NCBI GenBank assembly: GCA_019264505.1
Contig: JAHUZY010000505.1
Span: 1 to 8,894, forward strand
DNA length: 8,894 bases
Source of the DNA: Phenylobacterium sp.
GTDB taxonomy: Bacteria; Pseudomonadota; Alphaproteobacteria; Caulobacterales; Caulobacteraceae
Direction: 5' to 3'
Part shown: piece by piece, positions 1 through 6,715 of the stretch
How the letters are laid out: each line of letters begins with the position of its first letter
Position numbering within the stretch: position 1 is the first letter of the stretch
Notes under the pieces: generated by a model
Told to the model about the DNA's origin: nothing
Databases searched by the model: none
Seen by the model: the letters and a program-made list of their open reading frames with translations, nothing else
Made by a program: the position numbers and the translations under genes

Positions 1-1956
1 GTCGTCCTGAAGGCTTTCGCTGACGCCCACGAGCTTCAGATCGGAGACGCCGTTTCGGTCACCTTCTACGGGGGGTGCCGGCGTCTGACCGTGGTCGGGA
101 TCGCGCTGTCGCCGGAGCACGTCTACGCCATCGGACCCGGCCAATTTGTGCCTGACGACCGGCTGTTCGGCGTCCTGTGGCTGCGGCGAACCGCCCTGGC
201 TCAGGCTGTCAATCAGGATGAGGCCTTCAACGAGGTGGTGGTGCGCCTGTCCCGCGAGGCCTCGGAGCCGGCGGTCATCGCCCGGCTGGACCAAATTCTG
301 GAGCCCTACGGCGCGCCAGGAGCCTATGGTCGGGCGGACCAGATTTCGGACGCCTTCGTGTCCAGCGAAATTGACCAGCTGACGACCATGGGGCGGGTGC
401 TGCCGCCCATCTTCCTGCTGGTGGCGGCCTTTCTGGTCAATGTCGTCGTCTCCAGGCTGATCGCCGTCCAACGCGCCGGCATAGGGCTGTTGAAGGCCTT
501 CGGTTACCGGGACCGCGACATCATCGGGCACTATCTCAAGCTGGTGGCGGTCATAGCTGCGACCGGGTTGCTCATCGGAGGCGCCGCCGGAACCTGGCTC
601 GGCCGGGGAATGGCCGAGCTTTACATGGAGTACTACCGCTTCCCCTTTTTGCTCTTCCGGGCAGATCCCGCCGACTACGCCGCCGTTGGCGGCCTGGCGC
701 TGCTGACGGTGATGGGCGGCGCGGTTTTCGCCGTGCGGCGGGCTGCGGCCATGAGCCCGGCCGAAGCCATGACCCCCGCGCCACCGCCAGACTACTCCCG
801 CGCAGCCGGCGCCTGGGTCACCCGGCTCAAGGTCCTCGACCAGCAGTCCCGCATGATCCTGCGACAGATCATCCGCTGGCCGTGGCGGGCCGCCCTGACC
901 GTTGCGGGGATAGCCACATCGGGCGCCCTGCTGATCGGCACGATGTCGATGATGGATGGCATCAAGGTGATGCTCGATTCGAGCTTCACCGTATCCAACC
1001 CCCACGATGTTGCAGTGAGCTTCGTCGAGCCCCGTCCCTTGGGCGCCTGGTTCAGTCTGGCTCGCGAGGACGGGGTCCTGAAATCCGAACCATTTCGCGT
1101 CGTCCCGGTTCGGCTCCGCCACGGCGCCCGTGAAGAGCGCGTGGTGATCACCGGCGCGCCTCTGGACGGAACCCTGTCCAGGATGGTCGACAGTCATAAC
1201 AGGCCGGTCTGGCCGCACCCTGGCGGCCTGGTCCTGTCCAGCGACCTCGCCGCCAAGCTCCAGGTTGAGGCAGGCGATCTCGTGGAGGCGCAGGTCACCG
1301 AAGGCCGCCGGCCGCTGCTGACCCTTCCCGTGGCGTCCGTCACCACGAGCTATGTCGGCTCTGGCGCGCGAATGTCGTTGGCCGACTTGAACCGCGCGCT
1401 TGAAGAGGGAAGCCAGATTTCCGGCGTTTGGCTGACCATGGACGCCAGCGGCGCTGAGGCCCTCTATGCGCGGCTGAAGGAGACCCCGCTGGTCGCTGGT
1501 GTGGGCCTCCAGGCTGAGGCCGCCAAAAGACTGTCGGCCATGCTGGACGAGAACCTCGGCCGGTCTATTCTGATCTTCGTCTTCTTCGCCGGCCTGATCG
1601 CTTCAGGCGTGGTCTACAATTCGGTGCGTATCTCTTTCGCCGAGCGTCAGCGCGAATTGGCCTCGCTCCGTGTGCTCGGCTTCTCGCGCGCCGACGTGTC
1701 TTACATCCTGCTTGGCGAAGTCGCCTTCCTGACCCTCCTCGCCTTGCCCCTGGGCGCGGCGGCCGGGACGGGTCTCGCCTGGTATCTGGCCTACGCCATG
1801 AGTTCTGACCTTTTCCGCCTGCCGTTCGCGATCGCGCCTGCGACCTTCGGGGCGGCCGGCGTGGTGGTGGTGTTCATCACCGTGGTGGCGAGCCTGATGG
1901 TGCGGAGCCAGATCGACCGGCTCGATATGGCTGAAGCCCTGAAGACCGGAGAATAG
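1..1956 (+). CDS. ABC transporter permease, double FtsX/MacB-like domain (5' end missing)
   Basis: Integral inner-membrane subunit of an ABC exporter of the FtsX/MacB/LolCE type. The frame is open from the first base, so the true start and the first membrane helix lie upstream; 651 residues are visible. Numbering from the first visible codon, there is the tail of a periplasmic domain, then three helices at about 135-154, 181-201 and 227-245. A further helix at about 296-316 begins the second half. A second periplasmic domain spans about 317-515, and the last three helices lie near 522-542, 570-597 and 614-634. Both halves show the cytoplasmic coupling segment after a helix: LLKAFGYRDRDI in the first, LRVLGFSRADVS in the second. 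This duplicated layout is typical of permeases that work with an ATPase and an HlyD-type adaptor, and the next gene is such an adaptor, 4 bp away. The substrate is unknown: lipid, lipoprotein, peptide or drug are all possible. Confidence 0.9.
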   Translation, partial: VVLKAFADAHELQIGDAVSVTFYGGCRRLTVVGIALSPEHVYAIGPGQFVPDDRLFGVLWLRRTALAQAVNQDEAFNEVVVRLSREASEPAVIARLDQILEPYGAPGAYGRADQISDAFVSSEIDQLTTMGRVLPPIFLLVAAFLVNVVVSRLIAVQRAGIGLLKAFGYRDRDIIGHYLKLVAVIAATGLLIGGAAGTWLGRGMAELYMEYYRFPFLLFRADPADYAAVGGLALLTVMGGAVFAVRRAAAMSPAEAMTPAPPPDYSRAAGAWVTRLKVLDQQSRMILRQIIRWPWRAALTVAGIATSGALLIGTMSMMDGIKVMLDSSFTVSNPHDVAVSFVEPRPLGAWFSLAREDGVLKSEPFRVVPVRLRHGAREERVVITGAPLDGTLSRMVDSHNRPVWPHPGGLVLSSDLAAKLQVEAGDLVEAQVTEGRRPLLTLPVASVTTSYVGSGARMSLADLNRALEEGSQISGVWLTMDASGAEALYARLKETPLVAGVGLQAEAAKRLSAMLDENLGRSILIFVFFAGLIASGVVYNSVRISFAERQRELASLRVLGFSRADVSYILLGEVAFLTLLALPLGAAAGTGLAWYLAYAMSSDLFRLPFAIAPATFGAAGVVVVFITVVASLMVRSQIDRLDMAEALKTGE

Positions 1957-1960
1957 CCAA

Positions 1961-3184
1961 GTGAAAATCCCCGGCCCCGTGAGATTCCGAACCCTGTTCT
2001 GGCTCGCCGCTGCAGCGATACTGGCGCTGGCGCTGGCGCTCGCCTTCCGCCCGCCGCCGGTGCGGGTGGAGGTTGGGGAGATCACCCGCGGGCCGCTCAC
2101 AGTCATGGTCCGCGATGAAGCCAAGACGCGGGCCCGAGACATCTATGTTGTGTCGGCGCCGGTCTCGGGCCGATTGCTGCGCGTCGGAAACCGAGCCGGG
2201 GAAGCGGTCGAGGCCGGCGCCGTGGTCGCATCGATTCAGCCGGCGCCGGCGACCTTCGTGGACGAACGATCCCGCCAGGAAATCTCGGCGGGGGTTCGCC
2301 TGGCTGAAGCCGCCCTGGCGCTCGCCCGCGCCGAACTGGAAGGGGCCGAGGCCCGTCTGACCCACGCCCGGCAGGAAGCCAGTCGAACCGAGACCCTGTT
2401 CGCCGCTTCGGTCGCATCGGCTAGCGCGGTTGATCGCGCACGTCTCAACGTGCGAACCGCGGCGGCCGCCGTGGCCAACGCCAAGGCCGCTGTCGGTGTC
2501 CAGCAGGCGGCGCTCGAGGCGGCGCGGGTCCGCTTGGTCGAACCGGCCGCTGCAGATTTGGGCGGGCGCACGGTGACGATCCGCGCCCCGGTGGCCGGGC
2601 GTATCCTGCGGGTGCTGCAGGAGAGTGAAACCGTGGTCGCCCAAGGCGCTCCGGTGTTGGAGATCGGCGACCCCGGCGATCTTGAGGTGGTGGCTGAACT
2701 GCTCTCTGGCGACGCAGCGCGGATCTCAGCGGGGGCCCCGGCCGTGATCGAAGCCTGGGGTGAGGGTCCGCCCATCCGGGGCCGTGTCCGACACGTCGAG
2801 CCCTATGGGTTCCTCAAGGTCTCGGCCCTGGGCGTCGAGGAGCAGCGCGTCAATGTGATCATCGATCCCGTCGATCCGCCCGCAAGCTGGGCGTCCGTCG
2901 GCCACGGCTACCGGGTCGAGGCGGCGGTCACCGTCTGGAGCGCAGAGGCGGTGCTTCAAACGCCAGTGTCCGCCCTGTTCCGCGATCAAGGTCATTGGGC
3001 GGTGTTCAAGGCCGAAAGAGGTCATGCCCGGCTGCAACGGGTCGAGATCGGTCAGAACGATGGGACCTATGCCGAGGTGCTGGCCGGGCTAGGTCCAGGG
3101 GACCGTGTGATCCTCCATCCCGGGCAATCCGTGGCGGACGGCGTCGCGATCCGCCCTCGCCGCTCGGTGGCCAGCGAGGATTGA
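1961..3184 (+). CDS. HlyD/RND-type periplasmic adaptor (membrane fusion protein) of the ABC exporter
   Basis: Periplasmic adaptor of 407 residues, anchored in the inner membrane, that would link the upstream permease to an outer-membrane partner. It starts with GTG four bases after the permease stop; a GGAGA inside the last permease codons is suitably placed as ribosome binding site, implying translational coupling. Visible parts in order: a short basic N-terminus and one hydrophobic anchor (about 12-29); a first lipoyl half-motif around 63-92 (APVSGRLLRVGNRAGEAVEAG); an Ala/Arg/Glu-rich alpha-helical hairpin at about 105-195; the matching second lipoyl half at about 204-240 (IRAPVAGRILRV); then beta-barrel and membrane-proximal domains to the end (ILHPGQSVADGVAIRPR). 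The length is normal for the family. No lipobox is seen, so anchoring is by the helix rather than by lipid. The family assignment is secure; the cargo is not known. Confidence 0.93.
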   Translation: MKIPGPVRFRTLFWLAAAAILALALALAFRPPPVRVEVGEITRGPLTVMVRDEAKTRARDIYVVSAPVSGRLLRVGNRAGEAVEAGAVVASIQPAPATFVDERSRQEISAGVRLAEAALALARAELEGAEARLTHARQEASRTETLFAASVASASAVDRARLNVRTAAAAVANAKAAVGVQQAALEAARVRLVEPAAADLGGRTVTIRAPVAGRILRVLQESETVVAQGAPVLEIGDPGDLEVVAELLSGDAARISAGAPAVIEAWGEGPPIRGRVRHVEPYGFLKVSALGVEEQRVNVIIDPVDPPASWASVGHGYRVEAAVTVWSAEAVLQTPVSALFRDQGHWAVFKAERGHARLQRVEIGQNDGTYAEVLAGLGPGDRVILHPGQSVADGVAIRPRRSVASED

Positions 3185-3217
3185 CCACGGCGGCCACGGG
3201 CTTCGCCTGGGACGCCC

Positions 3218-3230
3218 GCCCGAAACGGGC
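3218..3230 (+). terminator. Possible weak terminator after the exporter operon
   Basis: GCCCG-AAA-CGGGC forms a 5-bp GC stem with a three-base loop, 33 bp after the adaptor stop. It is followed by AGTTGTT, not a clean run of T. It could end the exporter transcript just before the next promoter region, but the stem is short and chance hairpins are common at this GC content. Confidence 0.3.
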
Positions 3231-3235
3231 AGTTG

Positions 3236-3249
3236 TTGACCTCTGTCAA
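3236..3249. promoter_or_regulatory. FNR/FixK-type operator upstream of the first universal stress gene
   Basis: TTGAC-CTCT-GTCAA is a perfect dyad with 5-bp arms and a 4-bp spacer. It matches the CRP/FNR-family layout (TTGAT-N4-ATCAA for FNR) and the relaxed alphaproteobacterial FixK form TTG(A/C)-N6-(T/G)CAA, as I recall these consensuses. Its centre lies 100 bp before the ATG at 3343. If it acts at the class II position (-41.5), transcription would begin near 3284, with a weak TA-starting -10 around 3272-3277 (TAAGCC). The site is seen directly; which regulator binds it is inference. Confidence 0.6.
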
Positions 3250-3312
3250 GAGATGCCCTGGCCCGTTGCGGTAAGCCTTGCCCGTCGCGCAGTCTCTTCC
3301 AGCAGTCCCGCG

Positions 3313-3323
3313 TGACAGAGGTC
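3313..3323. repeat. Inverted second copy of the operator core, next to the ribosome binding site
   Basis: TGACAGAGGTC is the exact reverse complement of GACCTCTGTCA at 3238-3248, including the four spacer bases. It lies 20 bp before the stress-gene ATG. Read as a box it is GTGAC-AGAG-GTCGA, so the outer bases have decayed. It could be a second, weaker operator or half of a long-range inverted repeat. Confidence 0.5.
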
Positions 3324-3342
3324 GATCAGCGAGGATAGACGC

Positions 3343-3780
3343 ATGTATCAGCACATTCTCATCTCCACCGATGGCTCAGAGATCGCCCAGAAGGGCCTCG
3401 ATCACGGGCTGGGCCTGGCGAAAAGTCTGGGCGCCCAGGCGACCATCATCGCCATCACAGAGCGCATGCCGGCCTATCCTGGGTTTGAGGGCCTGAATGA
3501 GGTCGTCTACGCAGACTTTGGGGCCGGCCAAAGAGAGGCGGCGGCGAAGTTGCTCGCGGGCGCCAAGGCCGCAGCAGAACGCATGGGGGTCAAGGCGGAG
3601 ACCGTCCTCATTGAAAACGCCCTGCCGGCCGACGCGATCGTTGATGTCGCCAAGAGCCGCAACTGCGACCTCATCGCCATGGCGTCGCACGGTCGGCGGG
3701 GCGTCAGACGCCTCGTGCTTGGCAGCGTGACATCTGAGGTGCTCGCTCAAAGCCCGGTTCCATTGCTCGTGATCCGCTGA
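3343..3780 (+). CDS. Universal stress protein, single UspA domain
   Basis: Cytoplasmic protein of 145 residues, the usual length of a one-domain UspA-family protein, which typically acts as a dimer and may bind ATP. The N-terminus MYQHILISTDGSEIAQKGL is the classic first strand with its conserved Asp and Ser. The C-terminal nucleotide loop reads A114-S-H-G117-9X-G127-S128, where ATP-binding members have G-2X-G-9X-G-(S/T); the first Gly is Ala here. The last strand, PVPLLVIR, ends the fold. GAGGA at 3331-3335, seven bases before the ATG, is a good ribosome binding site and fixes the start. An FNR/FixK-like box lies upstream and a cation-pump gene follows after 87 bp, so the two may share a transcript. 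The exact role is unknown; members of this family often rise under oxygen limitation or energy stress. Confidence 0.95.
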   Translation: MYQHILISTDGSEIAQKGLDHGLGLAKSLGAQATIIAITERMPAYPGFEGLNEVVYADFGAGQREAAAKLLAGAKAAAERMGVKAETVLIENALPADAIVDVAKSRNCDLIAMASHGRRGVRRLVLGSVTSEVLAQSPVPLLVIR

Positions 3781-3867
3781 CCAGGCCCAAAGGACGGACG
3801 CAGGGATGTTTGCGTTGGACGCCAGGGGCTCCGTCAAGGCGTCGGCCCGCATCGACTGAGAACCGCC

Positions 3868-6603
3868 ATGACTGAGCCGCCGCCAAGCATCGACTGGCAC
3901 GCCACGAGCGAGCAGCACGCGCTTGAGGCGCTGGCCGTGTCGCGGGATGGCCTGAGCTCTTCGGCCGCCGCTGAACGACTTGCGCGCGCCGGGCCGAACC
4001 TCCTCCCGACCGCTAAAACCAGATCACCGCTGCGACGTTTTCTAGCCCATTTCCACAATGTGCTGATCTATGTGCTTCTCGGCGCCGCCGCGCTCACCGC
4101 CGTCCTCGGGCATTTTGTCGACACCGGCGTCATCATCGCCGTCGTCATCGCCAACGCCGTCATCGGGTTCATTCAGGAGGGCCGCGCCGAACAGGCGATG
4201 AGCGCCATCCGCCAGATGCTCGCGCCGAAGTCCTCCGTCCTGCGCGACGGCGAGCGCCGCACCATCGACAGCGCCCTCCTGGCGCCTGGAGACATCGTAC
4301 TGCTGGCGGCGGGCGAGAAGGTCCCGGCTGATCTCCGTCTGCTGGAGACCGCGGGGCTGCGCATCGAGGAAGCGATCCTGACGGGCGAATCTGTACCGGT
4401 CGACAAACGGACAGCGGCGGTCGCACCTGCCGCAGCGATCGGCGACCGCGCCGACATGGCGTTCAGCGGCACACTGGTGGCGGCCGGGACAGGCCGGGGC
4501 GTCGTCGTCGCCACGGGTCCGTCGACTGAGATCGGTCGGATCAGCGGCCTACTGTCGACGGTCGAGACCCTGACGACCCCGCTGGTGCGGCAGATGGACG
4601 GTTTCGCCCGCTGGCTGACGATCCTGATCCTGCTGATCGCCGCCGTCCTGCTCGCCTACGGCTACTTCGTCGGGCACATGCCCTTCGATGAGATGTTCAT
4701 GATCGTCATCGGTCTGGCCGTCGCAGCCATTCCTGAAGGCCTGCCCGCTGTCCTGACCATCACCTTGGCGATCGGCGTTCAGGCGATGGCGCGGCGCAAC
4801 GCCATCATCCGGCGATTGCCCGCCATCGAGACGCTTGGCTCAGTGTCTGTCATCTGCACCGACAAGACCGGCACGCTCACGCGAAACGAAATGATGGTCG
4901 CGACCTTGGCCACCGCAGACCAGACCTATTCTGTCACCGGCGTGGGCTACGCGCCTGAAGGCGTCATCTGCAGCCGCGAGGTCGAAATCGACCCAGCCGC
5001 CCATCCTCTCCTGCTCGAACTCGCCCGCGCATCGGACCTGTGCAATGACGCCGGCCTGCGCTTTCAGGACGGTGACTGGAAGATCGAAGGCGACCCCATG
5101 GAGGGTGCGCTCAAGGCGCTCGCGGGCAAGATCGCCGGTGATGGGCCAGTCGCCTTCGCCGACTGGCGGCGCATCCACACCATCCCGTTCGACGCCGCGC
5201 ACCGATACATGGCGGTGCTCAATGAGGATCCGGGCGGCCGGAAGTGGATTTCCGCCAAGGGCGCCCCGGAGCAGATCCTGCAGATGTGCGCCGCCCAGCT
5301 GCGGAAAGACGGGCAAACCGAAGCGCTAGACACCGATATCTGGCACAGCCGGATCGACGCCATCGCGGCGCAGGGCCAGCGGGTGCTCGCTCTGGCCCGC
5401 CGCCAGGCGCCGGATGATCAAGCCCATCTGAAGCCCGCCGATCTCGATGGTCACCTCGTGCTTGTCGGGCTGGTCGGCCTGATCGACCCGCCGCGCCCGG
5501 AAGCCATCGCCGCCGTCGCCGAATGCCATGATGCGGGAATCCGGGTGAAGATGATCACCGGCGACCACGCCGGAACGGCGGCCGCCATCGCCCGCCAGAT
5601 CGGCCTGCAGAATCCCGATCGGGTGCTGACGGGCGCCATGCTTGAAAAGATGGACGACGCTGAACTGGCCAGCGAGGTGATCGACACCGACGTTTTCGCC
5701 AGGACGAGCCCAGAGCACAAGCTGCGGCTGGTGAGCGCCCTCCAGTCCCACCAGCTGACCGTCGCGATGACCGGCGATGGGGTCAACGACGCGCCGGCGC
5801 TCAAGCGCGCCGATGCGGGCATCGCCATGGGCCAGAAGGGCAGCGAAGCGGCCAAGGAGGCCTCGGACCTGGTGCTGGCCGACGACAATTTCGCCTCGAT
5901 CGCCGCCGCGGTCCGCGAAGGCCGCACGGTCTACGACAACATCAAGAAGGTGATCAGCTGGACCCTGCCGACCAACGCCGGTGAGTCGATGACGCTCATC
6001 GCGGCGCTGTTCCTCGGACTGGCGCTGCCGATCACGGCGATCCAGATCTTGTGGATCAACCTGATCACCGGCGTCACCCTCGGCATCGCCCTGGCGTTCG
6101 AGCCGACGGAACCGAACACGATGAGACGCCCCCCCCGCCCCCGCAGCGAGCCGCTGCTGAGCGGAGAACTGATCTGGCACGTGGTCCTGGTCTCGATCCT
6201 GTTCCTTGCTGCGGTTTTTGGGATCTTCGCCTACGCCCTCGACAAGGGGCACTCGCCCGAGCTTGCACGCACGATGGCGCTCAACACCCTCGTGGTCCTG
6301 GAGATCTTCCACCTCTTCTTCATCAGGAACATCTACGGCGCATCCCTGACCTGGAGGGGCCTGCGGGGCGCCCGGGTGATCTGGCTCTGCGTGAGCACCA
6401 TCACCCTCGCCCAGTTCCTGGTGACCTATTTTCCGCCCCTGCAGCAGGTGTTCGGCACGCGGGCCGTGCCCCTGACCGACGGCATGCTCATTGTCGCAGT
6501 CGGCGCGGTCTTCTTCGCGATCATCGAGACCGAGAAGCAGCTTCGACTGGCCGTTCGCAAAACAGCGCGAGCTAGCGTCTCAAACCCCCTAGCCGCCCAC
6601 TAG
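3868..6603 (+). CDS. P-type cation-transporting ATPase, P2A (Ca2+-ATPase-like) group
   Basis: Inner-membrane ion pump of 911 residues, full length and intact. In order: N-terminal cation-ATPase domain (about 5-60); M1 and M2 near 63-81 and 86-105; actuator domain with T172-G-E-S; M3 and M4 near 249-269 and 277-305, with P289-E-G-L-P; phosphorylated Asp332 in DKTGTLT; nucleotide-binding K464-GAPE; the hinge MITGDH at 562-567; and T635-GDGVNDAP. M5-M10 then run to about 890. The PEGLP helix and the DKTGTLT context resemble SERCA and bacterial CtpF-like pumps. By motif alignment, SERCA ligands Glu309, Asn768, Glu771, Asn796, Thr799 and Glu908 correspond to Glu290, Asn703, Glu706, Asn731, Thr734 and Glu812, but Asp800 corresponds to Gly735. 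Calcium is therefore not assured; another cation is possible. The ribosome binding site is weak (TGAGAA, six bases before the ATG). Possibly co-transcribed with the preceding stress gene. Confidence 0.96.
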   Translation: MTEPPPSIDWHATSEQHALEALAVSRDGLSSSAAAERLARAGPNLLPTAKTRSPLRRFLAHFHNVLIYVLLGAAALTAVLGHFVDTGVIIAVVIANAVIGFIQEGRAEQAMSAIRQMLAPKSSVLRDGERRTIDSALLAPGDIVLLAAGEKVPADLRLLETAGLRIEEAILTGESVPVDKRTAAVAPAAAIGDRADMAFSGTLVAAGTGRGVVVATGPSTEIGRISGLLSTVETLTTPLVRQMDGFARWLTILILLIAAVLLAYGYFVGHMPFDEMFMIVIGLAVAAIPEGLPAVLTITLAIGVQAMARRNAIIRRLPAIETLGSVSVICTDKTGTLTRNEMMVATLATADQTYSVTGVGYAPEGVICSREVEIDPAAHPLLLELARASDLCNDAGLRFQDGDWKIEGDPMEGALKALAGKIAGDGPVAFADWRRIHTIPFDAAHRYMAVLNEDPGGRKWISAKGAPEQILQMCAAQLRKDGQTEALDTDIWHSRIDAIAAQGQRVLALARRQAPDDQAHLKPADLDGHLVLVGLVGLIDPPRPEAIAAVAECHDAGIRVKMITGDHAGTAAAIARQIGLQNPDRVLTGAMLEKMDDAELASEVIDTDVFARTSPEHKLRLVSALQSHQLTVAMTGDGVNDAPALKRADAGIAMGQKGSEAAKEASDLVLADDNFASIAAAVREGRTVYDNIKKVISWTLPTNAGESMTLIAALFLGLALPITAIQILWINLITGVTLGIALAFEPTEPNTMRRPPRPRSEPLLSGELIWHVVLVSILFLAAVFGIFAYALDKGHSPELARTMALNTLVVLEIFHLFFIRNIYGASLTWRGLRGARVIWLCVSTITLAQFLVTYFPPLQQVFGTRAVPLTDGMLIVAVGAVFFAIIETEKQLRLAVRKTARASVSNPLAAH

Positions 6604-6613
6604 CCGCAGGCCC

Positions 6614-6635
6614 CCAAGCCAGGGGAATGGCTTGG
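6614..6635 (+). terminator. Hairpin after the P-type ATPase gene
   Basis: CCAAGCCA-GGGGAA-TGGCTTGG is a perfect 8-bp stem with a 6-base loop, 10 bp past the ATPase stop. This position suits a transcription end between convergent genes. No T-run follows, so it may be an mRNA 3'-end stabiliser or need a protein factor. Confidence 0.5.
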
Positions 6636-6686
6636 TCGGGGCGGTCACCGGTGATGATTTTCCCGGTCGACCCAGTTTCGGCCGCC

Positions 6687-6712
6687 AAAAACCCGCTCAC
6701 AGACACCGTGAG
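6687..6712 (-). terminator. Putative terminator of the tandem universal stress gene
   Basis: On the - strand, directly after the TAA at 6718-6716, CTCAC-GGTGTCT-GTGAG forms a 5-bp stem. It is followed by CGGG and five T (7-base loop). The position and T-run fit an intrinsic terminator, though the stem is short and the T-run starts four bases after it. Confidence 0.42.
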
Positions 6713-6715
6713 TCA

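Noticed and set aside
1877..2644. - strand open frame of 255 codons opposite the adaptor gene
   Set aside because: Overlaps the permease end and most of the adaptor, with no motifs and no plausible ribosome binding site; treated as a shadow.
2995..3315. + strand open frame of 106 codons spanning the adaptor end and the operator region
   Set aside because: Out of frame with the adaptor C-terminus, covers the FNR/FixK-like box, and has no family resemblance.
3185..3342. Mobile element, tRNA or attachment site in the spacer between exporter and stress genes
   Set aside because: No cloverleaf, direct repeats or transposase fragment could be seen; the only structure is the operator copies and a short hairpin.
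5326..6312. - strand open frame of 328 codons opposite the P-type ATPase
   Set aside because: It lies opposite the conserved hinge, TGDGVNDAP and M5-M6 coding regions; its composition (Arg, Asp, Gly, His rich) is that of a reverse-strand shadow.
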